Shown here in pieces: positions 1 to 8,108 of a stretch of DNA of 64,000 nt. Every line of letters begins with the position of its first letter. Within the stretch, counting starts at the first letter, position 1. A program made the translations under genes and the position numbers. The notes beneath the pieces are model-generated. The model did no database searches, was not told the DNA's origin, and saw nothing but the letters and a program-made list of their open reading frames with translations. Where the stretch lies: the NCBI GenBank assembly GCA_035296625.1, contig DATHAO010000016.1, positions 62,001 through 126,000 of the forward strand. The letters are read 5' to 3'. The stretch is from DATCLS01 sp035296625. Lineage in GTDB: Bacteria > Actinomycetota > Acidimicrobiia > Acidimicrobiales > VFJN01.

Positions 1-562
1 CGAGGGCCGGGCCGGGGTGCGGTCCTGGCTGTACCGCATCGCCACGAACGTGTGCGTGGATCACCTGCGGGCGCGGCGGCGCCGCCCCGATCCGGTGGAC
101 CTGCACTCGTCGACTGCCGCCGACCGGGCCCTGGAGCCCGCCGAACCGGGGCCCACGTGGGCGTTGCCGTCCACCGGGTCGATGTCCCCGTGCGACGCCG
201 GCGACCCTGGCGAGGTTGCCATCTCCCGCGAGGCGGTCCGCCTGGCGTTCGTCGCCGCGCTGCGGCTCCTCCCGCCCCGCCAGCGCGCCGTGCTCATCCT
301 GTGCGAGGTGCTCCGCTGGCGGGCCGCGGAGGTCGCCGACGTGCTCGACACCTCCGTGGCCTCCGTGAACAGTGCGCTGCAGCGGGCCCGGTCCACGCTG
401 GCGGGGACCGGCCCTCACCGCGCCGCCGGGCGCGTCGCTGCCGCCGTCTCGGGCTCCCGGCCCGACGAACCGATGGACGAGGCCGAACGTCGCCTGCTGG
501 CCCGCTACGTCGACGCCTTCGAGCGTTACGACGTCGACTCCCTCGTCGCGCTGCTGCGCTGA
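1..562 (+). CDS. ECF-type RNA polymerase sigma factor, 5' partial and C-terminally short
   Basis: The reading frame is open from base 2, so the true start lies outside the window. The first residues (RSWLYRIATNVCVDHLR) are the end of sigma region 2. About residues 75-135 are region 4, with 'LPPRQRAVLILCEVL' followed by a helix-turn-helix. Such factors direct core RNA polymerase to a small regulon. The sequence 'RRLLARYVDAFERYDVDSLVALLR' just before the stop (quoted here as its ends RRLLARYVDAF and DVDSLVALLR) is the start of the SnoaL-like domain that many long ECF factors carry after region 4. The stop at 560-562 falls about 25 residues into that domain. Either the protein ends in a stub or the gene is truncated. 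Family call is firm; functionality is uncertain. Confidence 0.85.
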   Translation, partial: EGRAGVRSWLYRIATNVCVDHLRARRRRPDPVDLHSSTAADRALEPAEPGPTWALPSTGSMSPCDAGDPGEVAISREAVRLAFVAALRLLPPRQRAVLILCEVLRWRAAEVADVLDTSVASVNSALQRARSTLAGTGPHRAAGRVAAAVSGSRPDEPMDEAERRLLARYVDAFERYDVDSLVALLR

Positions 563-708
563 CTCCCGACCGGCGACCTCAGGAGTCGACGAACTCGAGA
601 CGGTCCTGGCCGAGCTGCTCCTCGCGGGTGTCGGTGATCCCGTGGCGGGCATCGACGGTACGGGCGCCGGCGAACGGCACGTCCGTCCGCCGGCGCCCGA
701 CGCGGCCC

Positions 709-939
709 TCAACGGCCGAGGCGCTGTGCCAGCAGCTCCTTGCCCTGGTCGGCACCCTTGCGGCTCTCCGCCTGGGCTCGCCGGAAGAAGTCGGCCAGCT
801 CCGAGTCTCCCTCGCGCTCTGCATCCTTCACGTAGGTCTCCAGGCGCAGGGCGTTGCTGAGGCACGCCTCGGTGAACCAGATGATGTTGTAGTCCTTGTC
901 CTTCGTGCCAGTGATGTCACCGGTCTCGGTGCTGCTCAT
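709..939 (-). CDS. Small conserved hypothetical protein (76 aa)
   Basis: A short, charged, probably all-helical soluble protein beginning MSSTETGDITGTKDKDYN. It has an aromatic patch (IIWFTEACL) followed by amphipathic helices rich in Glu, Arg and Ala. No transmembrane segment or signal peptide is visible. The start is well supported by an AGGAGGG ribosome site a few bases upstream of the ATG. Codon composition and amino-acid use look like a real gene, unlike the overlapping frames. It faces the truncated sigma factor tail-to-tail. I recall similar short proteins in actinobacteria but know of no function. No catalytic motif is visible. Confidence 0.75.
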   Translation of the reverse strand: MSSTETGDITGTKDKDYNIIWFTEACLSNALRLETYVKDAEREGDSELADFFRRAQAESRKGADQGKELLAQRLGR

Positions 940-1058
940 GGATACCCTCCTGATCGGGTGTGATCACGGGCTACCCGGCGGATCGCAACAAACACGACTG
1001 CACGGATCGCCGGCCCGTCGCGGTCTAGGGGCGACGGGGAACGGGCAGGCGAGGTGCG

Positions 1059-2021
1059 GTGCGTGTCGGCCTGGTCCTCGGCGGTGGCGGAGTGATCGGC
1101 CTCGCGTACCACGCGGCCTCCCTCGCAGCGATGGAGCTGGATCTGGGCTGGGATCCCCGTACGGCCGACGTGGTCGTCGGGACCTCGGCCGGTTCGCTCG
1201 CCGGCGCGCTGCTGCGCCGCGGCGTCCCGGCCTCGGACCTGTCGGCCATCACCGTCGGAGCCGAGCCCCGCTCCAGCCCGCCGGGCACTGCCGAGGCGCT
1301 CCGGGCGCGCCCCAACCTGCCGCCCGTCCGGCTCGGGCACATGTTCGGCGTGCCGCGCCTGCCGAGCCTGGCGCTCGTCACCGCGTGGGCGCGCCGCCCC
1401 TGGCGCGTCGACCCGTTCGGCGCGCTGGCGAGCGTGCTGCCCGACGGCAAGATCGACCTCTCCGAGCACACGGTCGCCGTCGACGGCCTCCTCGGCACCG
1501 ACTGGCCGGAGGACGACCTCTGGGTGTGCACGGTGCGCCAGGACGACCTGCGGCGCGTCGTGTTCGGCCGCGACGCGTGGGCGTCGCTGCCCGCCGCGGT
1601 CGGCGCCTCGTGCGCCGTGCCCGGCTACTTCCGCCCGGTCCGCATCGACGGCCGGCCCTACATCGACGGCGGCGTGCGCTCACCGACCAACGCCGACGTC
1701 CTACGGCGCCGGGAGCTCGACCTGGCCGTCGTGATCTCGCCCATGTCCGGCCGCGAGCTCGGCCTGGGTGCCGGCGACGCCATCCGGCGCCGGGCCCGGC
1801 GCCAGCTGCGGCACGAATGCGAGCGCCTGCGCCAGGCCGGCATCCCCTCGGTGGTCATCGAGCCGGGCGCCGAGGTGACCGCTGTGCTTGGCTCGGACTT
1901 CATGAGCAACGCCAGACTCCAGGAGATCGTCCGCGCCGCGTTCATCGACGCCGGCGAACAGTTGCGGGCCCCGATCACGCGGACCTTGCTCGCCGGGTTG
2001 TACGGACGTCCGCGCCGATGA
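1059..2021 (+). CDS. Patatin-like phospholipase
   Basis: A 320-aa lipid acyl hydrolase of the patatin family. The glycine-rich oxyanion segment (LVLGGGGVIGLAYH) is at the N-terminus. The nucleophile elbow GTSAG is near residue 45, supplying the catalytic Ser. The dyad Asp lies in 'YIDGG' near residue 204. Family members cleave acyl chains from phospholipids or other lipids with a Ser-Asp dyad. There is no signal peptide, so it probably acts on the cytoplasmic face of the membrane. The start is GTG at 1059, which places the GGGG motif close to the N-terminus as is usual. The gene overlaps the next lipoprotein gene by ATGA, so the two are probably co-translated. Confidence 0.9.
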   Translation: MRVGLVLGGGGVIGLAYHAASLAAMELDLGWDPRTADVVVGTSAGSLAGALLRRGVPASDLSAITVGAEPRSSPPGTAEALRARPNLPPVRLGHMFGVPRLPSLALVTAWARRPWRVDPFGALASVLPDGKIDLSEHTVAVDGLLGTDWPEDDLWVCTVRQDDLRRVVFGRDAWASLPAAVGASCAVPGYFRPVRIDGRPYIDGGVRSPTNADVLRRRELDLAVVISPMSGRELGLGAGDAIRRRARRQLRHECERLRQAGIPSVVIEPGAEVTAVLGSDFMSNARLQEIVRAAFIDAGEQLRAPITRTLLAGLYGRPRR

Positions 2022-3574
2022 GCCGGCACGAAGAATCCCGAGGTCCCTGCCGGCGCCTCGCGGCTGCGGCGGTGACGCTGGCCCTCGTGGGCGGCATCGC
2101 CGGCTGCGCGGGAGACGACGAGGGCGACGACACGGCGGCCACCGAACCGCCGCCGGTGACGGCGCCGCCGCCCCCGCCGGACGAGACTCCCGTCCGGTCG
2201 CGGGAGCTGGTCACCCGGCCCGACCTCACGCCCCCGGTCATCGAGGTCACCACGGACCGCTCGATGACGCCGGGCTACCTGTTCCTCGCGCCCAAGCAGG
2301 CCCGAGCCCAGACCGGCCCGCTGATCGTCGACCACGCCGGCGAGGTCGTGTGGAGCAATCCCCGGCCCGTCACGGTGACGGACTTCCGGGTGCAGACCTA
2401 CCGCGGCGAGCCCGTGTTGACCTGGTGGGAGGGCGACGCGCTGGGCGGCTACGGCAACGGCGACTTCGTCATCGTCGACAACGCCTACCGCGAGGTCGCC
2501 CGGGTCCAGGCCGGCGACGGGCTCGAGGGAGACCAGCACGAGTTCCAGCTCACCGAGGACGGAACGGCGCTGATCCTCGCGTACCCCCGCGAGCCCGCCG
2601 ACCTCAGCGACGTCGGCGGCCCCGCCGAGGGCTACGTCCTCGACAACCGCGTGCAGGAGGTCGACGTCGAGACCGGCGAGCTCCTGTTCGACTGGAGCGC
2701 CCTCGACCACTCGCCGCTCACCGACACCTACGAGGAGCTCGTCGCCGACGCCGCGGCGACGGCCGACCGGCTCGACGACGACGGCAGCGCCGAGGCTCCG
2801 TTCGACTGGTTCCACGCCAACTCCGTGTCCGAGGGACCGGACGGCACGCTGCTCGTCTCCGCCCGCAACACCCACGCCGTCTATGCCCTGGACCGCGAGA
2901 GCGGGGAGGTCCGCTGGCAGATGGGTGGGCGGGACCCCGACGTGGTCGTCGAGGACGCCCGGCCCTTCGCCTGGCAGCACGACGCCCGCCTGCTCGACGA
3001 CGGCACCATCAGCTTGTTCGACAACGAGGCGGACCCGCCGGTCGGCGACGCGTCCCGGGCGCTCGTGCTCGACGTCGACGTGGCCGCCGGCACCGCCGCC
3101 GTGGTCCGCGACGTCACCCACCCCGAGGGCGTGCTGTCCGGCAGCCAGGGCAACGTGCAGGTCATGCCTGGCGGCGGCCTGCTGGTCGGGTGGGGCAGCC
3201 GCGGTCGGGTGACCGAGTTTTCGGCGGACGGCCAGATCGTCTACGACGCCACCTGGGCCCCGGCCGACTCGTACCGCGTGTTCCGCAGCGAGTGGACGGG
3301 GCGCCCGCCGACCCTGCCGGACGTCGCGACGCGGGCCGCCGACGGTGGCCGCGTCGAGGTGGCCGCCAGCTGGAACGGCGCCACGGAGGTCGCGTCGTGG
3401 CGCTTCCTCGCCGGCGATGGTCCGGAGGAGCTGGAGGCCGTGACCACGGCGGCGCGCGACGGCTTCGAGACCGCCGCGGTCGTCGACGTCCCGCCCGGCG
3501 GGTCGGTCGCCGCGGAGGCGCTGGACGCGGACGGCGCCGTGCTCGCCCGCTCCGAGCCGGTGGACGCCGGCTGA
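2018..3574 (+). CDS. Arylsulfotransferase (ASST) family lipoprotein
   Basis: A 518-aa secreted protein. The N-terminus is a lipoprotein signal peptide: basic start, hydrophobic stretch, lipobox IAGC with Cys near residue 29. It is followed by an acidic/Pro-rich linker (TEPPPVTAPPPPP). The rest is a beta-propeller-like domain with repeated D-x-D/G-E turns and conserved segments such as 'HEFQLTEDGTALIL', 'WFHANSV' and 'WQHDARLLDDGTISLFDN'. These resemble the ASST/Arylsulfotran_2 family, which moves sulfate between aryl compounds. Many actinobacterial members are uncharacterised, so the substrate is unknown. The ATG overlaps the stop of the patatin gene (ATGA). The pair may be a lipid or cell-envelope processing unit, but that is inference. 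Confidence 0.8.
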   Translation: MSRHEESRGPCRRLAAAAVTLALVGGIAGCAGDDEGDDTAATEPPPVTAPPPPPDETPVRSRELVTRPDLTPPVIEVTTDRSMTPGYLFLAPKQARAQTGPLIVDHAGEVVWSNPRPVTVTDFRVQTYRGEPVLTWWEGDALGGYGNGDFVIVDNAYREVARVQAGDGLEGDQHEFQLTEDGTALILAYPREPADLSDVGGPAEGYVLDNRVQEVDVETGELLFDWSALDHSPLTDTYEELVADAAATADRLDDDGSAEAPFDWFHANSVSEGPDGTLLVSARNTHAVYALDRESGEVRWQMGGRDPDVVVEDARPFAWQHDARLLDDGTISLFDNEADPPVGDASRALVLDVDVAAGTAAVVRDVTHPEGVLSGSQGNVQVMPGGGLLVGWGSRGRVTEFSADGQIVYDATWAPADSYRVFRSEWTGRPPTLPDVATRAADGGRVEVAASWNGATEVASWRFLAGDGPEELEAVTTAARDGFETAAVVDVPPGGSVAAEALDADGAVLARSEPVDAG

Positions 3575-3599
3575 CACGTCGGGTCGTCCGCCGCGCCGG

Positions 3600-3626
3600 G
3601 CCGCCGGGCTCAGCGGGCCCGGCGGC
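3600..3626. terminator. GC-rich hairpin between convergent genes
   Basis: Arms CCGCCGGGC (3601-3609) and GCCCGGCGG (3617-3625) are perfectly complementary. An extra G-C pair at 3600/3626 makes a 10-bp stem with a 7-base loop. It lies between the convergent arylsulfotransferase and arginase-like genes and overlaps the latter's stop codon. There is no T-tract, as is common for high-GC actinobacterial terminators. Confidence 0.5.
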
Positions 3627-4527
3627 GGCGGGCGCGGGTGCCCAGCGCGGGCAGGGCCTCGCCGAGCACCTCCGTGAGCAGGGCGGCGTGGGAGCCGGTC
3701 GGGTCGAGGTCGGGATCGAACACGGTGACCTGGGCGCCGATCGCCCGTGGGGCTAGGCCGGCGAGGAGGGCCGCGAGGTCGCCGGGCGCCAGACCTCCGG
3801 GGTCCGGGCTGTCGACCGCCGGCATGTACGAGGGGTCGAGCACGTCGACGTCCACGTGGATCCAGTAGCCCTCGAGGTCCGGGGCGGCGACCACCTCCAG
3901 GACGGCGGCGACGGCGTCGCACGCGCCGTCGCCCACGACGTCCCGGGCGGGGAGGACCGTCCCGAGGGCGGCGGTCACCTCGTCGAGGTGCGGATCATCG
4001 TCCCGGCAGCCCACGTGGACCGCGTCCTCGGGTCGCACGTACGGTCCGAGTCCGTCGAGGTCGGCGACGACGGGCCAGTGCCGGCCCACCGCGGCCGCCA
4101 GGTCCTCGCCGGCGAGGCTGGCGCAGTCGGGGGAGTTGCCCGGGTGCCGGAAGTCGGTGTGGCCGTCGACGTGCACGAGGCCGAAGCGGCCGCGGCGGGC
4201 CAGCGCGAGCCCGGCACCGACGAGGATGCTGCAGTCGCCGCCGAGCACCAGCGGCGCGTTGGCAGCGTCGAGCACGCGACCCAGGCGGCTGGCCAGGCGG
4301 CGGGCGTGGTCGACGATCGCTTCCTGGTTGCGCAGCCGACCCGGAGCGGCGTCGTCGACGTACCGGCCGGGCAGCACGACCCCGCCGTCGCCGGCGCCCC
4401 CTTCGGCGAGCACCCGGTGCAGCCCGGCCTCGCGCAGCGCCTCGGGGGCCTTGGCGCACCCCGGCACGCTGGACGGCTGGGGAGGACGCAGGCCGAGGTT
4501 GCTGGGGGCGGCGACCAACGTGATCAT
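3610..4527 (-). CDS. Arginase/agmatinase-family (ureohydrolase) protein
   Basis: A 305-aa binuclear-metal hydrolase fold. Metal-binding motifs are in the family order: GGDCS (GGDHS in most members, so a Cys replaces the usual His) near residue 98, HVDGHTD near 122, and HVDVDVLDP near 226. These are the Mn-binding Asp/His positions. The family hydrolyses arginine, agmatine or related guanidines to urea. Substrate cannot be told from the sequence. The ATG at 4527 starts the protein at MITLVAAPSNLG, where arginase homologues usually begin. An upstream in-frame ATG at 4617 would add 30 unconserved residues. The His-to-Cys change at the first metal motif is worth noting. Confidence 0.85.
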   Translation of the reverse strand: MITLVAAPSNLGLRPPQPSSVPGCAKAPEALREAGLHRVLAEGGAGDGGVVLPGRYVDDAAPGRLRNQEAIVDHARRLASRLGRVLDAANAPLVLGGDCSILVGAGLALARRGRFGLVHVDGHTDFRHPGNSPDCASLAGEDLAAAVGRHWPVVADLDGLGPYVRPEDAVHVGCRDDDPHLDEVTAALGTVLPARDVVGDGACDAVAAVLEVVAAPDLEGYWIHVDVDVLDPSYMPAVDSPDPGGLAPGDLAALLAGLAPRAIGAQVTVFDPDLDPTGSHAALLTEVLGEALPALGTRARRRRAR

Positions 4528-4654
4528 CGGACACCTCGCGATGTCGGCGGACCGTGGTCGCTCGTCGCGACCGCAGGAGCTCACCGGTGATGCTGCACGG
4601 GACCACCCCTCCTGCACAACATCCGGGAATGCGGGCTGACGAGAGCGGACGGCG

Positions 4655-4786
4655 ATGTCCGACGAGGCGACGCCCTACCGCATCGACGTGCCCGAGCGGG
4701 CGCTGGGGGACCTGCGCGAGCGGCTGCGCACGCGCCGGCCCGAGGCCGAGACCGTCGGCGACTGGTCCCGGGGCACGAGCGTCACC
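4655..4786 (+). pseudogene. Epoxide hydrolase N-terminal (EHN) fragment
   Basis: About 43 residues starting MSDEATPYRIDVPERALG and running to DWSRGT match the beginning of the EHN domain of epoxide hydrolases. Landmarks are the 'I-D-V-P-x-x-x-L-x-D-L-R-x-R-L' helix and the 'DWSRG' turn. After that the similarity stops and the frame runs on through Arg/Pro-rich codons into the next gene. The alpha/beta hydrolase core and catalytic triad are absent, so this is a decayed 5' stub. The in-frame link to the following gene makes it easy to mis-annotate as an N-terminal extension. Confidence 0.6.
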
Positions 4787-4894
4787 CGCCAGCACCGGCC
4801 AGCAGGACCCCGACGACGTCGGCAGGACACCCCGGGCTGGCACCGTGGGGTAAGACGGGGACGGCCGGGCGGCAGCCGATCGGAGGAGGGCAAC

Positions 4895-5710
4895 GTGGGA
4901 GAACCGGTCCGGGTTGATCGGCCCTGGATGCCGGGCTACGGCGTCAGGACCGGTGACGAGGGGCTGCTCCCCTGGTCCTGGGCCGTCGAACGCCTGGACG
5001 CCGCCCGCCGCTACTGGATCTCGTCGGCGAGCGCCGTGGGCGAGCCGCACGTGTCCGCCGTGTGGGGCGTGTGGGTCGAGGACACCCTCTGGTTCAGTTG
5101 CGGGGGCCGGTCGCGCAAGGCCCGCAACCTGCTGGCGAGCGGACGGTGCGCCGTCGCCACCGAGCGGGCGGACGAGTCCGTCACGCTGACCGGACCCGCC
5201 GAGCGCGTCGTGGGGGAGCGGGTGCTGGCCGCGGTCCGCGAGGTCTACGTCGCCAAGTACGGCGAGGGCTTCCCCGACCCCGCCGCGAACCCGGTCTTCG
5301 CCGTGCGTCCCGAGCGGGTGATCGGCATCGTCGAGGACGAGCCGCATTTCGCATCGGCCGCCACCCGCTGGGTGTTCGGCGATCCCGTCCCCGTCCCCGT
5401 CGCCGGCGGATTGGCGGGCCGGCGGCTCCGGCTGCGCTACGCGAGCGGACTCGAGATCGACGCCGTCTACGGCGCCGACGAGGTGTCCTGGCACGCGCTC
5501 GCGGGGCCGGCCGCGGGCCAGCGCGGGAGGGACGCGACGGCCGTCAGCGAGCTCAGGCCCGGCGTGTGGTTCGTGAGCTGGGTCGAGGACAGCACGACCG
5601 TGAGCCAGGTCCTCGACCTGGACCAGGGAACGGTCGTGGGATTCGTCACCTACCCGGACGGCCCGGGTCGCGCCGGAGCCCTCGACCACGGCACGATCAC
5701 GCCGCTCTGA
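4895..5710 (+). CDS. Pyridoxamine 5'-phosphate oxidase-like / MoaF-like fusion protein
   Basis: A 271-aa two-domain protein. Residues ~10-160 form a split-barrel flavin/F420-binding domain of the PPOX class, with landmarks 'YWISSASAVGEPHVSAVWG' and 'CGGRSRKARNLLASGRCAV'. Residues ~180-260 resemble MoaF-like lipocalin domains: 'LRLRYASGLEIDAVY', 'LRPGVWFVSWVEDSTTV' and 'LDLDQGTVVGFVTY'. The GTG at 4895 is chosen because GGAGGAGGG precedes it by 4 bases and similarity to PPOX starts there. The same frame is open back to 4655, but that part is an epoxide-hydrolase remnant. The function of MoaF-type domains is not known to me beyond small-molecule binding. Cofactor preference (FMN versus F420) is unresolved. 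Confidence 0.75.
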   Translation: MGEPVRVDRPWMPGYGVRTGDEGLLPWSWAVERLDAARRYWISSASAVGEPHVSAVWGVWVEDTLWFSCGGRSRKARNLLASGRCAVATERADESVTLTGPAERVVGERVLAAVREVYVAKYGEGFPDPAANPVFAVRPERVIGIVEDEPHFASAATRWVFGDPVPVPVAGGLAGRRLRLRYASGLEIDAVYGADEVSWHALAGPAAGQRGRDATAVSELRPGVWFVSWVEDSTTVSQVLDLDQGTVVGFVTYPDGPGRAGALDHGTITPL

Positions 5711-5785
5711 CACCCAGAACCCGCGCGTCGGGGCGCGCCAGGACCCGTCGCGCGCGGGCGGCCGCGACATGGCACGATCACCCCG

Positions 5786-6577
5786 ATGCAGGGTGACGCG
5801 CCGGCCCAACTCGTCGAGCTGCGGTCGTACAGGCTCGTGCCCGGGGCCGCCGACGCGTTCGCCGAGCACTTCGAGCGCCGCTTCCTGGCCTCGCAGGAGG
5901 GGCTCGGCATGGACATCGTCGGGCAGTTCACCGTGCCGGGCGACGACGCCCGGTTCGTGTGGGTGCGCCGATTCCTCCGGCCGGCTGCCCGGGGCGCGGC
6001 GCTGGAGCGCTTCTACACGGGTCCGGTGTGGGAGGCGTTTGGTCCCCGGGCCAACGAGCTGATGGTCGACCACACGGACGTGCACCTGCTCACCCCCGAC
6101 CGCTCGGCGCCGGAGTTCGCCGCCGGACACGTGGCCCATGCCGCACGGACCGCCGGGGACGGCGGTGACCCGGGCGACGGCCCAGGGCGCGTTCCCGGTT
6201 CCGGCGCCGAGCCGGCGTCCACGGTCGTGGCCGCCGTCTACGACCTCGGCGATGGGCCGCGGATCCTGGGGCTTCCGACCCTCCCGACGGGCGCGGCCGC
6301 GGCGATGGCGGACGCGATCGCGCCCGGACCTGGCGCCGGCCCGGGGGCCTGCCCGGGTCCGACCGTCGTCGAGCTGGGCCGCCTCGTCACCGCGTCCGTG
6401 CCGAACGACTTCCCCCGCCTGCCGGTCCACGAGGGCGTCACGGTCGGGGTGTGGCTGCTGTCGGACGGTGCCGGCGGAGACGCCGGAACAGCCGCGGCCG
6501 AGGCGGTCGCCACTCGCCTCGGCCTGCCGGTGCGCACGACCCGCCTTGCCCCGACCGCGCGCTCGACGCTCCGCTGA
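5786..6577 (+). CDS. NIPSNAP-family protein
   Basis: A 263-aa soluble protein. The N-terminal ~100 residues have the dimeric alpha/beta-barrel pattern of NIPSNAP: 'LVELRSYRLVPGAADAF', a 'FVWVRRF' strand and a following 'FYTGPVWEAFGPRANELM' helix. The central part (residues ~115-145) is a Gly/Pro/Asp linker. The C-terminal half may be a second, degenerate ferredoxin-like domain. No catalytic residues are known for the family and the role is unknown. The ATG at 5786 lies 75 bp after the PPOX-MoaF gene on the same strand, so the two may share a transcript. Confidence 0.75.
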   Translation: MQGDAPAQLVELRSYRLVPGAADAFAEHFERRFLASQEGLGMDIVGQFTVPGDDARFVWVRRFLRPAARGAALERFYTGPVWEAFGPRANELMVDHTDVHLLTPDRSAPEFAAGHVAHAARTAGDGGDPGDGPGRVPGSGAEPASTVVAAVYDLGDGPRILGLPTLPTGAAAAMADAIAPGPGAGPGACPGPTVVELGRLVTASVPNDFPRLPVHEGVTVGVWLLSDGAGGDAGTAAAEAVATRLGLPVRTTRLAPTARSTLR

Positions 6578-6666
6578 CAGAGGAGTCGGCGGTCCGGTTC
6601 AGGGGGGCCGCCGCCACCGGCACCGTTCTCGCCGCCCCCGCCACCGGCGGCGGCCGCGGCCGGGCC

Positions 6667-7287
6667 CTACTGGTCGAGGGCGAAGGAGCCCTGCTGCACG
6701 GCACCGGTGGGCCGGTAGCTGCTGACGATCACGCCGGTGCTCGTCGTCCGGCTGTCGACGAGCGCGTATCCCGTCGGGGTGGCGCCCTCGCGGAACATGC
6801 GCTGACCGCGGCCCAGCACGACGGGGAACTGCAGCAGGCGGAACTCGTCCACGAGGCCGTGCTGCATCAGCGTCTGCAGCAGGACGCCGCTGCCGTGCAC
6901 CTGCAGCTCGCGCCCCGGCTCGGCCTTCAGGGCGGCGACCTCGGTGGGGATGTCCTTGCCGATGACCGTCGTGCCCTCCCACTCCGGCTTCTCCAGCGTC
7001 CGCGACGCCACGTACTTGGGGAGGCTGTTCAGCTTCGAGGCGACCGGGTCCTGGTCGTCGGTGACGCGGGGCCAATAGGCGGCGAAGATCTCGTAGGTGC
7101 GCCGGCCGAGCAGGAAGGCGTCGGCGCGGTCGAACCACTCGCTGACGGCCCCGCCCATGTCCTCGTCGGCGTGGGGGAGGAGCCAGCCGCCGAGGTCGAA
7201 GCCGCCGCTGCGGTCCTCGTCGGGCCCACCGGGGCCCTGCATGACCCCGTCCAGCGTGAGGAAGGTCGTCACGGTCAAGGTGGTCAT
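6667..7287 (-). CDS. Dihydrofolate reductase / RibD C-terminal family protein
   Basis: A 206-aa protein of the RibD-C/DHFR-like fold (YwjB/YyaP type). Typical segments are 'TLDGVMQGPGGPDEDRSGGF', 'DAFLLGRRTYEIF' (nucleotide-binding helix), 'KYVASRTL' and 'ELQVHGSGVLLQTLM'. The fold binds NAD(P)H, and members of this subgroup are uncharacterised reductases. The ATG at 7287 is preceded by an AGGAG-type site and gives the family's usual length. It is convergent with the NIPSNAP gene. Soluble and cytoplasmic by composition. Confidence 0.85.
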   Translation of the reverse strand: MTTLTVTTFLTLDGVMQGPGGPDEDRSGGFDLGGWLLPHADEDMGGAVSEWFDRADAFLLGRRTYEIFAAYWPRVTDDQDPVASKLNSLPKYVASRTLEKPEWEGTTVIGKDIPTEVAALKAEPGRELQVHGSGVLLQTLMQHGLVDEFRLLQFPVVLGRGQRMFREGATPTGYALVDSRTTSTGVIVSSYRPTGAVQQGSFALDQ

Positions 7288-7394
7288 CGCTCGCTCCTGG
7301 TCGTTCGCGCCGCCCCGGTGGGGACACTCGTTCCGACGAATCGTTCCCGCCGAGCTCATCGGGCCGGTCGGTCCGTCCGAGCCCGTCGCCGTGA

Positions 7395-7988
7395 CTACCT
7401 GCGGGCGTACTGGATCGGGGCGCGGCCCCGGCCCTGGTGCCCGGGGACCGGGCCGACCCGGGTCACGTCGCCGGCCTCGACCAGCTCCTCGACGGCCTTG
7501 CGCACGGTGGCGGGGCTGCCGCCCACCGCGGCCTGGACGTCGGTGAGCACGAAGGTACCCCGCTGGCCGAGCACGTGGGCCTTGATCTGCTCGACCGGCA
7601 CCGACTTGGCCCGGGTGCGGGTCGTGCGGGCCTCGACCGCCGGCCGTCGGCGCCGCGTCGGGGAGGCCCGCACCTCGAAGCCCGCCGCGCGCAGCACGTC
7701 GTCGTCGACCGCCAGCTCCCGGAACGCGGACACGGGGATGCCCTCGTCGTCGGCCCACGCCTTGGCGTGCGCCACGAAGCCCTCGCGCAGGGGCGCCTCG
7801 TCCACCGTCGCCACCCGCTCCAGCTCGGACAGCGCCTTGAGCTTGTCGATGGGATCCTTGGCGTCGAGGACGGCCTGGGTCCGCGCCTGGATCTCCCTTT
7901 CGTCACGAAGATGCTTCGGATCCTCGACGAACAAAAGATAACGCCGGATGATGTTCTCGGGAGAATCAACATCAGAACGCTTTGCCAT
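7395..7988 (-). CDS. Putative winged-helix DNA-binding protein, uncharacterised
   Basis: A 197-aa basic protein starting MAKRSDVDSPENIIRRYLLF. Residues ~1-100 are a charged helical region. Residues ~125-190 look like a winged helix: 'IKAHVLGQRGTFVLTDVQAAV', then 'GSPATVRKAVEELVEAGDV' as a plausible recognition helix and wing. A basic linker (SPTRRRRPAV) joins the two parts. I recall similar conserved actinobacterial proteins without assigned function. Upstream of the ATG is a short AT-richer stretch (7989-8030) unlike its surroundings, probably holding the promoter. The gene diverges from the PAP2-type gene. Confidence 0.65.
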   Translation of the reverse strand: MAKRSDVDSPENIIRRYLLFVEDPKHLRDEREIQARTQAVLDAKDPIDKLKALSELERVATVDEAPLREGFVAHAKAWADDEGIPVSAFRELAVDDDVLRAAGFEVRASPTRRRRPAVEARTTRTRAKSVPVEQIKAHVLGQRGTFVLTDVQAAVGGSPATVRKAVEELVEAGDVTRVGPVPGHQGRGRAPIQYARR

Positions 7989-8108
7989 CAACGCGCAACC
8001 TACAACATCAGTAATTGACCTAAGGCGTTGCATGGCAGCACCGGCGCCGGAGTAGCGTCGGCGGCGTCCTTGTCGCCCGCTCTGGGCCCCCTGGCCGACC
8101 GGCCGAGG

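Noticed and set aside
579..680. Possible 33-codon minus-strand gene ending EEQLGQDRLEFVDS
   Set aside because: The residues look protein-like, but the length is very short, no ribosome site is seen and no family is recognised.
1658..3922. Minus-strand 754-codon frame
   Set aside because: Arg/Pro/Gly-rich mirror of the patatin and arylsulfotransferase genes with no family motif.
3995..6430. Minus-strand 811-codon frame
   Set aside because: Shadow of arginase-like, PPOX-MoaF and NIPSNAP genes; composition is that of antisense high-GC DNA.
6578..6666. Hairpin with GCCGCCGCC arms between convergent genes
   Set aside because: Loop is long and the arms are just low-complexity; not a convincing terminator.
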